A stretch of 64,000 nt of DNA from Dyella_B jejuensis. Lineage in GTDB: Bacteria; Pseudomonadota; Gammaproteobacteria; Xanthomonadales; Rhodanobacteraceae. Shown one piece after another: positions 1 through 9,082 of this stretch. The notes under the pieces are model-generated. The model made no database searches. It was given only the letters and a program-made list of their open reading frames with translations, and was not told the DNA's origin. The stretch's first letter is position 1. Every line of letters starts with the position of its first letter. The position numbers and the translations under genes are program-made. The DNA is taken from assembly GCF_044904675.1 (NCBI RefSeq), contig NZ_JADIKJ010000009.1, positions 62,001 through 126,000 of the forward strand, written 5' to 3'.

Positions 1-205
1 AGGCCGGCGCGGGCCGGCGATTGGGCAGGACCACGACGTCGATCTGCGCATCCGGCAATCGCTCCTGCTTGGCCCAGTCCGCCAGCCAATTGCGTGCCGC
101 GCGCGATACCAGTTCCTCTGCCTCGCCAGCGATTGCGCCATGGATCGGCGCGACAGCGAGCACAGCAATAATCGAGGCGAAACGTAGCGATGAAAAGATA
201 GCCAT
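1..205 (-). CDS. flgA: FlgA, P-ring assembly chaperone (N-terminal part, runs off the left edge)
   Basis: The minus strand is open from an ATG at 205 to the window edge, 68 codons. The protein begins with a clear Sec signal peptide (hydrophobic stretch at residues 8-24, likely cleavage after HGAIA) followed by EELVSRAARNWLADWA, as at the start of mature FlgA. FlgA is a periplasmic chaperone that helps FlgI form the P ring. The gene is divergent from flgB, the usual flgA/flgB arrangement. The 3' part is outside the window, so identification rests on the N-terminus and context. Confidence 0.72.
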   Translation of the reverse strand, partial: MAIFSSLRFASIIAVLAVAPIHGAIAGEAEELVSRAARNWLADWAKQERLPDAQIDVVVLPNRRPAPA

Positions 206-359
206 GAGCGAGGCCCTTAAAGAATGGGGTGGACAGGTCGCCCATTATGCGAGGGGTACCGCTCCGGCAACGCTCAGGATCTTTTTAGATTTGCCAGGGC
301 AGGCAAAGCCCGCCCGTACCATCACGCTCGTTCGAAACCGCAACGAGGAAAGCAGCACG

Positions 360-722
360 ATGGGACTGAGCATTGAACAGGCGCTAGGCGTGCATCCGGC
401 CGCACTGAAACTGCGTGCGGAACGCACCAGGATCCTCGCGTCCAATCTCGCCAACGACAGCACGCCGGGTTACCAGGCACGCGATATCGATTTTCGCGCC
501 AGCCTGCGCGACGCGATGAACGGCGCACAGCAAGGTCTGCGCTTCGATTCGGATCGTGCGCTGTATCGCGTACCCAACCACCCCTCGCAAGACGGCAACA
601 CCGTGGAACTCGGCGTAGAGCAAGCCGAATTCGCGCAAAACGCCGTCGACTTCCAGACCAGCCTGACCTTCCTCAACATGAAGCTCAAGGGTCTGGCCGA
701 TGCCATCAACGGGAATGCCTGA
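360..722 (+). CDS. flgB: FlgB, proximal rod protein
   Basis: 120 aa, the usual FlgB size. The rod-family N-terminal motif is visible near residues 28-45 (ASNLANDSTPGYQARDIDF) and the C-terminus has the helix EFAQNAVDFQTSLTFLNMKL typical of rod proteins. FlgB forms part of the proximal rod in the periplasm. I chose the ATG at 360 because GAGGAAAG lies about 8 nt upstream and the reading frame before it (from 21) has no family similarity and runs across flgA. It is the first gene of a tightly packed operon; flgC follows 2 nt after the stop. Confidence 0.93.
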   Translation: MGLSIEQALGVHPAALKLRAERTRILASNLANDSTPGYQARDIDFRASLRDAMNGAQQGLRFDSDRALYRVPNHPSQDGNTVELGVEQAEFAQNAVDFQTSLTFLNMKLKGLADAINGNA

Positions 723-724
723 CC

Positions 725-1123
725 ATGAGCTTTAGAGATATCGCCCAGATTGCCGGTTCCGCGATGAGCGCACAGACCGTGCGTCTCAATACCGTCGCCA
801 GCAATCTTGCCAACGCCGGGACGGCCGGCACGGAAGACAGTGCCTATCGCGCCCGCAAGCCGGTATTCGCATCGATCTTCAGCGGCGCCGGCGCGCGCGT
901 GCAGGTACTGGATGTCATCGATAGCCGCGAACCGCTGAATGCGCGCCACGAGCCGGGCCATCCGATGGCCGACGAAAACGGCATGGTCTTTTATTCCAAC
1001 GTCAACGCCGTCGAAGAAATGACCGACATGATGGCCGCCTCGCGCGCCTTCTCCACCAATACCGAAGTGCTCGCCCGCGTCAACGGCATGCAGCAGGAAC
1101 TGCTGAAGATGGGACAAGGCTGA
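725..1123 (+). CDS. flgC: FlgC, proximal rod protein
   Basis: 132 aa, normal length. The N-terminus carries the rod/hook signature (NTVASNLANAGTAGTEDSAYRARKPVF) and the C-terminus the matching NVNAVEEMTDMMAASRAF helix; these two ends pair in the rod coiled coil. FlgC polymerises with FlgB and FlgF in the proximal rod. It lies 2 nt downstream of flgB and 2 nt upstream of flgD, so it is translationally linked to both. Confidence 0.95.
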   Translation: MSFRDIAQIAGSAMSAQTVRLNTVASNLANAGTAGTEDSAYRARKPVFASIFSGAGARVQVLDVIDSREPLNARHEPGHPMADENGMVFYSNVNAVEEMTDMMAASRAFSTNTEVLARVNGMQQELLKMGQG

Positions 1124-1125
1124 CC

Positions 1126-1815
1126 ATGGACATCACCAATTCGCTCTACAGCGCCGCCGATACGGCGATAGACACCAATACGCCCAGCAGCAATGACGGC
1201 AAGAGCATCTCGGACATGTTCACCACGCTGCTGGTCGCGCAGATCCAGAACCAGGATCCGCTGGCGCCGATGGAAGCCAGCCAGTTCGTCACTCAGTTCG
1301 CACAATTGAGCCAGGTGGAAGCCATGCAGCAGATGGCCAGCCTTACCGCCGCCGCCGCCGCGATGCAAGAAAGCATGCTGGTGGTCACGCTCGGCTCGCA
1401 GGTCGGCTCGCAAGTCATGGTGGCGGCCGATACCGTGCAGTTGGACGGCGAGACGGTCAACGGCGGCTTCGTGCTGGAAGATCACGCCAGCGAAGTAACG
1501 CTGGTGCTGACCGGTCCGGATGGCACCGAGCATCGCATCGAACTGGGTGCGCAAGAAGCTGGCGAAGTCGGCTTCGCGATCGATCCGGAAGAACTCGGCC
1601 TGCCGCCCGGCAAATACGCCATGCGCGTGGATACCAACACCGGCGAAAAAGTGCGCACCGAAATCCAGGGTGAGCTGCAAGGCGTCCGGCTCGGCGCGGA
1701 CGGCCGGGTCATCCTCAGCGTCGCCGGCATCGGCGACATCAGCACCGCCGATATCACCCGCTTCCTCGGCCGCCCGAACAGCGCCAACCTCTTTACCTTC
1801 AAGGAACAGACATGA
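1126..1815 (+). CDS. flgD: FlgD, hook cap / scaffolding protein
   Basis: 229 aa. The N-terminal region has the conserved FlgD block MFTTLLVAQIQNQDPLAPME with QFVTQFAQLSQVEAMQQM (roughly residues 28-72), followed by a beta-rich Ig/tudor-like domain. FlgD caps the growing hook and is required for FlgE polymerisation. Its stop overlaps the flgE start (ATGA at 1812-1815), indicating coupled translation. Confidence 0.95.
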   Translation: MDITNSLYSAADTAIDTNTPSSNDGKSISDMFTTLLVAQIQNQDPLAPMEASQFVTQFAQLSQVEAMQQMASLTAAAAAMQESMLVVTLGSQVGSQVMVAADTVQLDGETVNGGFVLEDHASEVTLVLTGPDGTEHRIELGAQEAGEVGFAIDPEELGLPPGKYAMRVDTNTGEKVRTEIQGELQGVRLGADGRVILSVAGIGDISTADITRFLGRPNSANLFTFKEQT

Positions 1816-2984
1816 GCCTCAACATTGCCCTGTCCGGCATCAAAGCCGTCAATAGCCAGCTCGACTCGATCAGCAACAACATCGCCAACAGCGGCACCTT
1901 CGGTTTCAAATCCGGCCGTTCCAATTTTGCCTCCTCCTACATGGCGGGCGGCCCGCAAGGCGTCTACGTCGGTTCTACTTCGCAGTCGATGGACATTGGC
2001 GGCAACCTGCTGACGACCGGCCGCAGCCTGGATGCCGCCATCCAGGGCCGTGGCTTCTTCGTCAGCCGCGACCTCGATGGTTCCATGCTGTATTCGCGCG
2101 TGGGCATGTTCGACATCGACAAGTCCGGCCACGTCGTCGATGCATTCGGCCGCCGCGTGCAGGGCTACGACCCGAGCGGCAACGGCAACATCGGCGACTT
2201 GAGCGTGCCGAGCGGCTCCATCGGCGCCGAGGCAAGCAGCCACCTCGATTTCGCCGGCAACATGTCGGCCGATTGGGAGCAGCCGGCGAATGCGTTCTCG
2301 CCCGACGATCCGCAGTCCTACAACGGCATGCAGGTGACTCGCGTGTTCGACTCGCTCGGCCGCGAACACACGGTAACGCAATACTTCGTCAAAGGCCCCG
2401 GCAACGACGTCGCCGTGTATTACGCGATGGATGGCGGCCAGGTCGGCCTGCCAACCCGCATGCGCTTCGATACCGACGGCAACATGGTTACGCCGATCGG
2501 CTCCGTCACCGTGCCGCTGGGTACGCCCGATGGCGCATCGCCGATGTCGATCGGCATCGATTACGCCGGCACCAGCATGTACGCCGGCGCGATGACCACC
2601 ACCACCAATCGCGCCGACGGCTATGCCTCGGGTCAGGCCACCGGCGTGTCGCTGGCGGCTGACGGCTCGATCCAGGTGCAGTACAGCAACGGGGTCAAGG
2701 TGGCGGCCGGCCTGCTGGCCATCGCCAATTTCCCGAACGAAAACGGCCTGATGCCGGTCGACGGTTCCGCCTGGCAGGCCTCCACCGAAACCGGCGATCC
2801 GATCTATTCGACCGCGGGCACCGGCCTGGCCGGCAAGCTGCAGGTGAGCGCGCTGGAGCAGTCGAACGTGGACATGACCGGCGAGCTGGTAACGCTGATG
2901 GCGGCGCAGCAGAACTACCAGGCCAACTCCAAGGTGCTTACCACCGAAAACGAAATGATGCGCACGCTGATGCAGGCGCTGTAA
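1812..2984 (+). CDS. flgE: FlgE, hook protein
   Basis: 390 aa, typical FlgE length. The N-terminal motif (QLDSISNNIANSGTFGFKSG, near residues 16-35) and the C-terminal block (ELVTLMAAQQNYQANSKVL) are hook-family signatures; the middle holds the variable surface domains. FlgE forms the external hook (universal joint). The start overlaps flgD by 4 nt and flgF begins 4 nt after the stop. Confidence 0.95.
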   Translation: MSLNIALSGIKAVNSQLDSISNNIANSGTFGFKSGRSNFASSYMAGGPQGVYVGSTSQSMDIGGNLLTTGRSLDAAIQGRGFFVSRDLDGSMLYSRVGMFDIDKSGHVVDAFGRRVQGYDPSGNGNIGDLSVPSGSIGAEASSHLDFAGNMSADWEQPANAFSPDDPQSYNGMQVTRVFDSLGREHTVTQYFVKGPGNDVAVYYAMDGGQVGLPTRMRFDTDGNMVTPIGSVTVPLGTPDGASPMSIGIDYAGTSMYAGAMTTTTNRADGYASGQATGVSLAADGSIQVQYSNGVKVAAGLLAIANFPNENGLMPVDGSAWQASTETGDPIYSTAGTGLAGKLQVSALEQSNVDMTGELVTLMAAQQNYQANSKVLTTENEMMRTLMQAL

Positions 2985-2988
2985 CCCG

Positions 2989-3714
2989 ATGGACGCGCTT
3001 ATCTACACCGCCATGAGCGGCGCCGATCACGCCCAGCGCTCGCTGGCCGTGCGCGCCAACAATCTGGCGAATGCGCAGACGGCTGGTTTCCGCGCCGATA
3101 TGGCGGTATCGGAAACCGCCACCGTGCAGGGCTACGGCTACGATGCCCGCCATCAGGCGCGCCTGGGCGCAAACGCGATCACGCATGCGTCCGGCCAGCT
3201 CAGCGAGACCGGTCGTGCGCTGGACGTGGCGATCCAAGGCGAAGGTTACTTCGTGGTGGACGCCGAGGATGGCACCGCCTACACCCGCGCGGGCAGCTTC
3301 ACGATGGATGCCGAGGGCACGTTGACCAGCAATGGTTATGCGGTGCGCGGCGAAGGCGGCCCGATCGTATTGCCGCCGCACAGCGCGGTGACCATTGGCA
3401 ACGATGGCACCGTGTCCGTGCAGGCGGAAGGCGAAACGGCCATGCAGGTGGTGGACAAGCTGTTGCTGGTCAAGCCCGAGGCTGCCGATCTGGTGAAGAA
3501 CGAAAAAGGCCTGCTCGTCGCGCGCTCAGGCATGGATTACCCCGCCGATGACACCGTCGCCGTCGCTCCCGGCCATGTCGAGAGCAGCAACGTCTCGGCC
3601 GTCGAAGAAATGATGCAGACCATGCAGCTCACCCGCTCGTTCGAGATGCAAATGCGGCTGTTCAAGGCCGCCGACGAGATGGCCGAGGGCGGCAACCGCC
3701 TGATTCGTTCTTAA
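2989..3714 (+). CDS. flgF: FlgF, proximal rod protein
   Basis: 241 aa. It begins MDALIYTAMSGADHAQRSLAVRANNLANAQ, the FlgF N-terminus, includes the FlgE/F/G internal motif around GRALDVAIQGEGYFVV, and ends with the VEEMMQTMQLTRSFEMQMRL helix. FlgF is a proximal rod component. It is followed by a 143-nt gap containing a tandem two-hairpin repeat before flgG, the only sizeable gap inside the flgB-flgL series. Confidence 0.94.
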   Translation: MDALIYTAMSGADHAQRSLAVRANNLANAQTAGFRADMAVSETATVQGYGYDARHQARLGANAITHASGQLSETGRALDVAIQGEGYFVVDAEDGTAYTRAGSFTMDAEGTLTSNGYAVRGEGGPIVLPPHSAVTIGNDGTVSVQAEGETAMQVVDKLLLVKPEAADLVKNEKGLLVARSGMDYPADDTVAVAPGHVESSNVSAVEEMMQTMQLTRSFEMQMRLFKAADEMAEGGNRLIRS

Positions 3715-3838
3715 TGCATGCGTTCGTCCGTGAACGCAAAAATCAAAAAGCGGCCATCCATCGCCGCACTGTTGAATGCATGCGTTCGTCACGAACGCGA
3801 AAAATCAAATAGCGGCTATCTATTGCCGCACGGTTGGA
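3713..3838. repeat. Tandem 62-bp repeat, each copy with two stem-loops, between flgF and flgG
   Basis: Copy 1 (3713-3774) and copy 2 (from 3775) are similar head-to-tail units of about 62 bp. Each contains a first inverted repeat (GCGTTC...GAACGC; in copy 2 extended to GCGTTCGT-C-ACGAACGC) and a second (GCGGC-N8-GCCGC). Stems are kept while loop bases differ between copies, which favours a structural role in the mRNA. Copy 1 overlaps the last bases of the flgF stop. It could adjust flgG expression or mRNA processing in the long transcript; this is inference. Confidence 0.8.
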
Positions 3839-3857
3839 TGAATAGAGAGACCACGCC

Positions 3858-4643
3858 ATGAACCACGCACTCTGGATCAGCAAGACCGGCCTGCAGGCCC
3901 AAGATACGCGCTTGCAGACGATTGCCAACAACCTCGCCAACGTCAACACGGTCGGCTTCAAGCGCGACCGCGCGGTGTTCGAAGACCTGTTCTATCGCAC
4001 CGAAAAGCAGCCCGGCGCACAGAACGGCGACAACGGTACCGCCGCCGGCGTGCAGATCGGCAACGGCACGCGCGTGGTCGGCACCCAGAAAGTGCATACC
4101 AGCGGTTCGCAGCAGACTACCGGCCAGGCGCTCGACGTGGCCATCGTCGGCAACGGCTTCCTGCAAGTGGAGCTGGCCAATGGCGAAACCGCCTATACCC
4201 GCGCCGGCCAGCTGCGCCAGGACCAGGAAGGCCGCCTGACCAACATGCAGGGCCTGCCGATCCTGCCCGCCATCACCATCCCGCAGGAAGCCACCTCGAT
4301 CACCATCGCCGAAAATGGCGTGGTCTCGGTGGTCACCGCCAGCGCCCCGCAGGGCACCGAAATCGGCCAGTTGATGCTGGCCAATTTCGTCAATCCGGCC
4401 GGCTTGCTGGCCACCGGCGACAACCTGTTCCAGGAAACCGCCGCCAGCGGCGCGCCGACCGAAGGCGAGCCGGGCGTCGAGTCGCTTGGCAAGATCAAGC
4501 AGGGCGCGCTGGAAGGCTCCAACGTGCAGGCAGTGGAAGAAATGGTCGAGATGATCGCCGCCCAGCGCACCTACGAAATGAACACCAAGGTGCTTACCGC
4601 ATCGGACAGCATGATGCAGAGCCTGGCGCAGGCCGCGCGCTGA
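3858..4643 (+). CDS. flgG: FlgG, distal rod protein
   Basis: 261 aa, the near-invariant FlgG length. N-terminus MNHALWISKTGLQAQDTRLQ followed by the classic NNLANVNTVGFKRDRAVFEDL, the central GQALDVAIVGNGFLQV motif, and a C-terminus ending in VEEMVEMIAAQRTYEMNTKVL. FlgG forms the distal rod that passes through the P and L rings. A purine-rich AATAGAGAGA precedes the ATG. The stop overlaps the flgH start by one base (TGATG). Confidence 0.96.
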   Translation: MNHALWISKTGLQAQDTRLQTIANNLANVNTVGFKRDRAVFEDLFYRTEKQPGAQNGDNGTAAGVQIGNGTRVVGTQKVHTSGSQQTTGQALDVAIVGNGFLQVELANGETAYTRAGQLRQDQEGRLTNMQGLPILPAITIPQEATSITIAENGVVSVVTASAPQGTEIGQLMLANFVNPAGLLATGDNLFQETAASGAPTEGEPGVESLGKIKQGALEGSNVQAVEEMVEMIAAQRTYEMNTKVLTASDSMMQSLAQAAR

Positions 4644-5305
4644 TGAACATGCTGCGCATCGTACTGTTGACCGTTTCGCTGCTCGGCCTGGGCGGTTGCG
4701 CCGGCATGCGCATCAACACCGCCCTGCCCGAGCACGACGACATGCCCGACACCGCGTTCGAGGTCGGCAAGGGCCAGGGCGGCGGCGTGATGGTGCCGAA
4801 CTCGGCATGGTCGCTGACCTCCGACAACCGCGCGTTTCGTGCCGGCGATGTATTGACCGTGGTGCTGCAGGAATCCACGCAAGCCAGCAAGCAAAGCGGC
4901 ACCAGCATCGGCAAGAACAGCAATGTCGGCGCCAAGGCCGGCAAGCTGCTGGGCAGTACCTTGCCGACCGATACCGAGCTGGGCTTCAAGCGCGATTTCA
5001 GCGGCAGCGGTAGCAGTTCGCAGCAGAACGCCCTGCGCGGTTCGGTAAGCGTGATCGTGCAGCGCGTGCTGCCCAATGGCCTGCTGCAAGTACGCGGCGA
5101 AAAACGCCTCACCCTGAACCAGGGGGAAGAAGTGGTGCGCCTGTCCGGCTATGTACGCGCCGCCGACATCGACACCAACAATCGCGTCTCCTCGCAGCAG
5201 ATCGCCAATGCCCGCATCCAGTATTCCGGCCGCGGTTCGCTCGCCGATGCCAACCAGCCCGGTTTGCTGACGCGCTTCTTCAACAGCAAATGGATGCCCC
5301 TGTAA
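4643..5305 (+). CDS. flgH: FlgH, L-ring lipoprotein
   Basis: 220 aa. A lipoprotein signal is plain: a hydrophobic segment ending in LLGLGGC with the lipidated Cys at residue 19. The mature part includes SLTSDNRAFRAGDVLTVVLQE and the C-terminal block VVRLSGYVRAADIDTNNRVSS, characteristic of FlgH. The protein forms the outer-membrane L ring that serves as a bushing for the rod. It starts on the last base of the flgG stop. Confidence 0.95.
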   Translation: MNMLRIVLLTVSLLGLGGCAGMRINTALPEHDDMPDTAFEVGKGQGGGVMVPNSAWSLTSDNRAFRAGDVLTVVLQESTQASKQSGTSIGKNSNVGAKAGKLLGSTLPTDTELGFKRDFSGSGSSSQQNALRGSVSVIVQRVLPNGLLQVRGEKRLTLNQGEEVVRLSGYVRAADIDTNNRVSSQQIANARIQYSGRGSLADANQPGLLTRFFNSKWMPL

Positions 5306-5333
5306 ACGGGGCTTCGCTACGGAAACCAAGCCG

Positions 5334-6428
5334 ATGATTCGCTACATGCTCAGTCTCGCTTTGCTTTGCTGCACCGGCCTGGCCCACGCCCAGACGCTGG
5401 GTCAGCTGGTCAACGTGGAAGGTGTGCGCGAAAACCAGCTTACCGGCTACGGCATCGTGGTCGGCCTTGCCGGCACCGGTGACGGCAGCCAGGCCAAATA
5501 CACCAGCCAGTCGATCAAGAACATGCTCAACCAGTTCGGCGTGCGCATGCCCGACAACGCCCAGCTGCGCGCGCGCAATACGGCGGCGGTGATGATCAGT
5601 GCCAGCTTTCCGCCAGGTTATCGGCGAGGCCAGACGATCGACATCACCGTGTCGTCGCTGGGCGACGCCAAAAGCCTGCGTGGCGGCACGCTGCTGATGG
5701 CGCCGCTACGCGCGGCCGATGGCGAAACCTATGCGCTGGCGCAGGGCAACGTGGTAGTCCCGGGCGTGGCCGCCAGCGGCCGCAGCGGTTCCAGCGTCAC
5801 CATCAACACCGCGACCGCGGGCCGCATTCCGAACGGCGCCACCGTCGAGCGCGAGATCGAAAGCGACTTCGCCAGCACACCCACCGTGCGCCTGAACCTC
5901 AAGCGCCCGAATTTCCAGACCGCAACGAACATCGTGCACGCGATCAATCGCACTTTCGGAGTGGCTATCGCCAGCACCGAGGATGCCACCTCGGTGGATA
6001 TCGCCGTGCCAGCCAACGCCGGCAGCCGCTCCGCGTTCGTCGCGCGCCTCCATCGCATCGCGATCGAACCGGCGGGCGACGCGCCGAAGGTCGTATTTAA
6101 TTCGCGCACCGGCACGGTCGTTATCAGTCAAGGTGTCACCGTGAAGCCTGCCGTGGTATCGCACGGCGCGCTCAAGGTATCGATCGACGAAAGCTTCAAT
6201 GTGAGCCAGCCCGAAGCGCTCGGCAACGGCCAGACCGCCGTGACGCCGCAGTCGTCGATCGACATCTCGCAGCGCGGCGGCAACGCCTTCCAATGGAAGA
6301 ATGGCGCCAGCCTGCAAGCGATCGTCGACACCATCAACAGCATCGGCGCCACGCCGGATGACCTGATGGCCATCCTGCAGGGCCTGTCCGAGGCCGGTGC
6401 GCTGAACGCCGAACTGGAGGTGATCTGA
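5334..6428 (+). CDS. flgI: FlgI, P-ring protein
   Basis: 364 aa with a Sec signal peptide (residues 1-19, cleavage near AHA/QTL). FlgI signatures are abundant: VEGVRENQLTGYGIVVGLAGTGD, VMISASFPPGYRRGQTIDITVSSLGDAKSLRGGTLL and the C-terminal GATPDDLMAILQ. It forms the P ring in the peptidoglycan layer and needs FlgA for assembly. The stop overlaps the start of flgJ by one base. Confidence 0.96.
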   Translation: MIRYMLSLALLCCTGLAHAQTLGQLVNVEGVRENQLTGYGIVVGLAGTGDGSQAKYTSQSIKNMLNQFGVRMPDNAQLRARNTAAVMISASFPPGYRRGQTIDITVSSLGDAKSLRGGTLLMAPLRAADGETYALAQGNVVVPGVAASGRSGSSVTINTATAGRIPNGATVEREIESDFASTPTVRLNLKRPNFQTATNIVHAINRTFGVAIASTEDATSVDIAVPANAGSRSAFVARLHRIAIEPAGDAPKVVFNSRTGTVVISQGVTVKPAVVSHGALKVSIDESFNVSQPEALGNGQTAVTPQSSIDISQRGGNAFQWKNGASLQAIVDTINSIGATPDDLMAILQGLSEAGALNAELEVI

Positions 6429-6802
6429 TGACTGCCGTATCGCTCCAACGTGACATGGCGCCAGCGCTCGAGCCGCGCGCCGCCCGGCCCGGCGATGCCG
6501 CCTATCGTCAGAAACTCGAGGATGCGGCGGTGAAGTTCGAGGGCATGTTCATCGCGCACCTGCTCGGCGAAATGCGCAAGGCCACCGAACAACTCAGTCC
6601 GGACCAGGCCGGCGCCGGCAGCAAGCCGGGCGCGGGGCTGCTCGACCACGCCTATCGGCTGGTCGCGGACGACATCGCGGCGCAACGCGCATTCGGCATC
6701 GCCGACAGCATCGTCGCGCAGATGCTGCCAAAGGATGCGGCGACAACGCCCATGCAGAACGCGACGCCAGCCATCACTCACGCAAACGGATCACTCCCAT
6801 GA
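6428..6802 (+). CDS. flgJ: FlgJ, rod cap only (single-domain, no muramidase)
   Basis: 124 aa, against about 310 aa for two-domain FlgJ of Salmonella. Only the N-terminal rod-cap domain is present (KLEDAAVKFEGMFIAHLLGEMRKATEQ, near residues 29-55, then AYRLVADDIAAQRAFGIADSIV). The peptidoglycan-cleaving domain is absent here; a matching stand-alone glucosaminidase lies at 21782-22552. Single-domain FlgJ is known in many bacteria and, to my knowledge, in lateral/Flag-2 systems. The stop overlaps the flgK start (ATGA). Confidence 0.92.
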   Translation: MTAVSLQRDMAPALEPRAARPGDAAYRQKLEDAAVKFEGMFIAHLLGEMRKATEQLSPDQAGAGSKPGAGLLDHAYRLVADDIAAQRAFGIADSIVAQMLPKDAATTPMQNATPAITHANGSLP

Positions 6803-8142
6803 ATATCACCCACATCGGCATGTCCGGCATGCTTGCCGCCCAGGCCGGCCTCGGCATGTCGGCCCGCAACATCTCCAACCAACTCACCGCAGGCTATTCG
6901 CGCCAGGGCGTCCTGCTGGTCCCGCGCATCGGCGGCGGCGTGGAAGTGGGCTCGCTGATCCGCTTCAACGACAGCTACAAGACCCAGCAGTTGTGGGCGA
7001 GCAATGCGCCGCTTGGCCAATACGCGGCGGCCGAGTCGTACTACAAGCAACTGGAAGAAGTGATGGGCCTGGACAAAGGCAGCGTCAAGGCCGGGATCGA
7101 TGCATTCTTCGGCGCCCTGGACGAAGTCAGCACCGACCCGACCAATACCGCGTTGCGCCAGCAGGTGATCTCGGCCGCCGACGCCATGGCCAAGAGCTTC
7201 AACAGCCTGCGCCAGACCATGCTGCGCCAGCTCGATACCGCGCGCCAGCAAAGCTCGGCCACCGCCGACCAGGCCAATATGTTGTCGGGCACGATTGCCG
7301 ACCTCAATCGCCAGATCCAGCAAGTGCAGGCCACTGGCGAGGTGCCTTCCGAGCTGCTCGACCAGCGCGATCAGGCGATCGATCGCCTGTCTGCGCTCAT
7401 CGACGTACAGGTGCTGCGCCAGCCCGATGGCACGATCGACGTATCGCTTGCCAATGGCCCGCCGCTGGTCGCCGGCGACATGGCCGGAAAGCTCAGCGTG
7501 GCCGGCAACGCCGACGGCACTTTCAACCTGGAACTCGAACTGGCGGGCACCCGCTATCCGCTGGACGGTGAGCGTGTCGGCGGCATGCTTGGCGGCCTGA
7601 GCCAGTACACCGAACAAACCTTGCTGCCGCTATTGGAAGCCAACAAGCAGCTGGCCTCTGAACTGGCCGATCGCGTCAATACCCAGCTCGCGGCCGGCTA
7701 TGGCACTCACGGCGAACAGGGCAAGCCGCTGTTCCAATTCGATGGCAGCTCCGGCCTGATCTCGATCAATCCGGACCTGACCCAGGCCGACCTTGGCTTC
7801 TCCAACAGCCCGACCGAGCCCGGCAACAGCGCCAACCTGCTCGCCCTGATCGAACTGCGCAAGGACAAGATCGACCTGCCTGGCGTGGGCGAAGTGTCGC
7901 TGGGCGATGCATGCACCATGTTGATCGGCAAGCTCGGCTCCGCCAGCCAGCTCAACCAGAATGCACTGGCGCGCGCGGACGAAGTCCGTGCACAAGCCGA
8001 ACTGGACTGGCGCTCGGTGAGCGACATCAACGAGGGAGAAGAATCCGTGCAGGTTTCCGACTTCCTCAATATGTACAACGCGAACATGAAGGTGATCTCG
8101 GTCGCCAACCAGCTGTTCGAATCCACCTTGCAGATGCTTTGA
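6799..8142 (+). CDS. flgK: FlgK, hook-filament junction protein 1 (HAP1)
   Basis: 447 aa, short for FlgK (about 550 aa in enteric primary systems) but close to the lateral type. The N-terminus has MSGMLAAQAGLGMSARNISN and GYSRQGVLL; the C-terminus has the SDINEGEESVQVSDFLNMYNANMKV block and QLFESTLQML ending expected of HAP1. FlgK joins hook to filament with FlgL. It overlaps flgJ by 4 nt; flgL follows after 14 nt. Confidence 0.94.
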   Translation: MNITHIGMSGMLAAQAGLGMSARNISNQLTAGYSRQGVLLVPRIGGGVEVGSLIRFNDSYKTQQLWASNAPLGQYAAAESYYKQLEEVMGLDKGSVKAGIDAFFGALDEVSTDPTNTALRQQVISAADAMAKSFNSLRQTMLRQLDTARQQSSATADQANMLSGTIADLNRQIQQVQATGEVPSELLDQRDQAIDRLSALIDVQVLRQPDGTIDVSLANGPPLVAGDMAGKLSVAGNADGTFNLELELAGTRYPLDGERVGGMLGGLSQYTEQTLLPLLEANKQLASELADRVNTQLAAGYGTHGEQGKPLFQFDGSSGLISINPDLTQADLGFSNSPTEPGNSANLLALIELRKDKIDLPGVGEVSLGDACTMLIGKLGSASQLNQNALARADEVRAQAELDWRSVSDINEGEESVQVSDFLNMYNANMKVISVANQLFESTLQML

Positions 8143-8156
8143 CGGGACTTTGCGCC

Positions 8157-9074
8157 ATGCGTATCACCAACGGCTACTTCAGCAACACCATGCTTCATTC
8201 GCTGCAGAAATCCAACGGCAAAGTGGCCGACCTGATGGCGCAGATCAACAGCGGCTATCGCGTGCAGCGTCCTTCCGACGACCCGATCGCCGCCGTGCAG
8301 CTGCTGCTGATCGATCGCGACCAGACCATGCTCGGCCAGTACCGCGACAATATCGGTTCGCTATCGCTGCGCATGCAGCAGAACGAACTGCGCCTGGACA
8401 GCATGCTCAAAAACGTGCACTCCGCCCATGACATGATGGTGTGGGCCGCCGACGGCACCAACGCGCCGGGCGACCTCAACGCGATGGCCATCACGCTGCG
8501 CACGCTGCGCGACAACCTGCTCACCGAAGCCAACGCCACCGACGGCGAAGGCCGCTACCTCTTTTCCGGCACCAAGTCCGACACCCCCGCCATCAGCTAC
8601 GATCCCGACGCACCGCCAGGCTCGCGTTATAGCTTCAGCGGCAATACCGACAAGCAGCAGGTAGTCGTCGGCCAGGGCGTGACCGAATCGGCCAACGTGT
8701 CCGCCGACGGCATGGAAGACATGCTCAACCAGCTGGATGCAGCATTAGCGCTGCTGGAAGATCCGGACGTCAACGTCAACGATCCCGCCACCCGCGCGCA
8801 ACTGGTCGAGTGCCTGGAGGCCATGAACGACGGCATCGGCACTATCAGCAGCAAGATCGCCATGCTCGGCGGCGCACAGAATACGCTGGAGCTGATGGAT
8901 GATCATCACGCTTCGATGGAAGTCGCCAACGGACAGGCTGCGCAGATGATCGGCGAACTCGATTTCGTCGAGGCCTACGATCGCCTCAATAGCTATGTCG
9001 TCGCGGTGCAAGCCAGCTACCAGGTTTACGGCCGCATCATGCAGTTGTCGCCGTTCGACGCGATCCTGCGCTGA
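8157..9074 (+). CDS. flgL: FlgL, hook-filament junction protein 3 (HAP3)
   Basis: 305 aa from the ATG at 8157 (RITNGYFSNTMLHSLQKSN), the conserved flagellin-like N-terminus of FlgL, followed by INSGYRVQRPSDDPIAAVQLL. The C-terminal part (GELDFVEAYDRLNSYVVAVQASYQVYGRIMQLSPFDAI) matches the D0 helix of HAP3. FlgL is the second junction protein between hook and filament. The reading frame extends upstream into flgK but has no similarity there, so the 8157 start is preferred. Confidence 0.95.
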   Translation: MRITNGYFSNTMLHSLQKSNGKVADLMAQINSGYRVQRPSDDPIAAVQLLLIDRDQTMLGQYRDNIGSLSLRMQQNELRLDSMLKNVHSAHDMMVWAADGTNAPGDLNAMAITLRTLRDNLLTEANATDGEGRYLFSGTKSDTPAISYDPDAPPGSRYSFSGNTDKQQVVVGQGVTESANVSADGMEDMLNQLDAALALLEDPDVNVNDPATRAQLVECLEAMNDGIGTISSKIAMLGGAQNTLELMDDHHASMEVANGQAAQMIGELDFVEAYDRLNSYVVAVQASYQVYGRIMQLSPFDAILR

Positions 9075-9082
9075 TTCCCGCG

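Noticed and set aside
218..250. Sigma-28 promoter before flgB (TTAAAG ... GCCCATTA)
   Set aside because: The spacer is about 18 nt instead of 15 from TAAA to the -10, and the -10 match is partial; not convincing.
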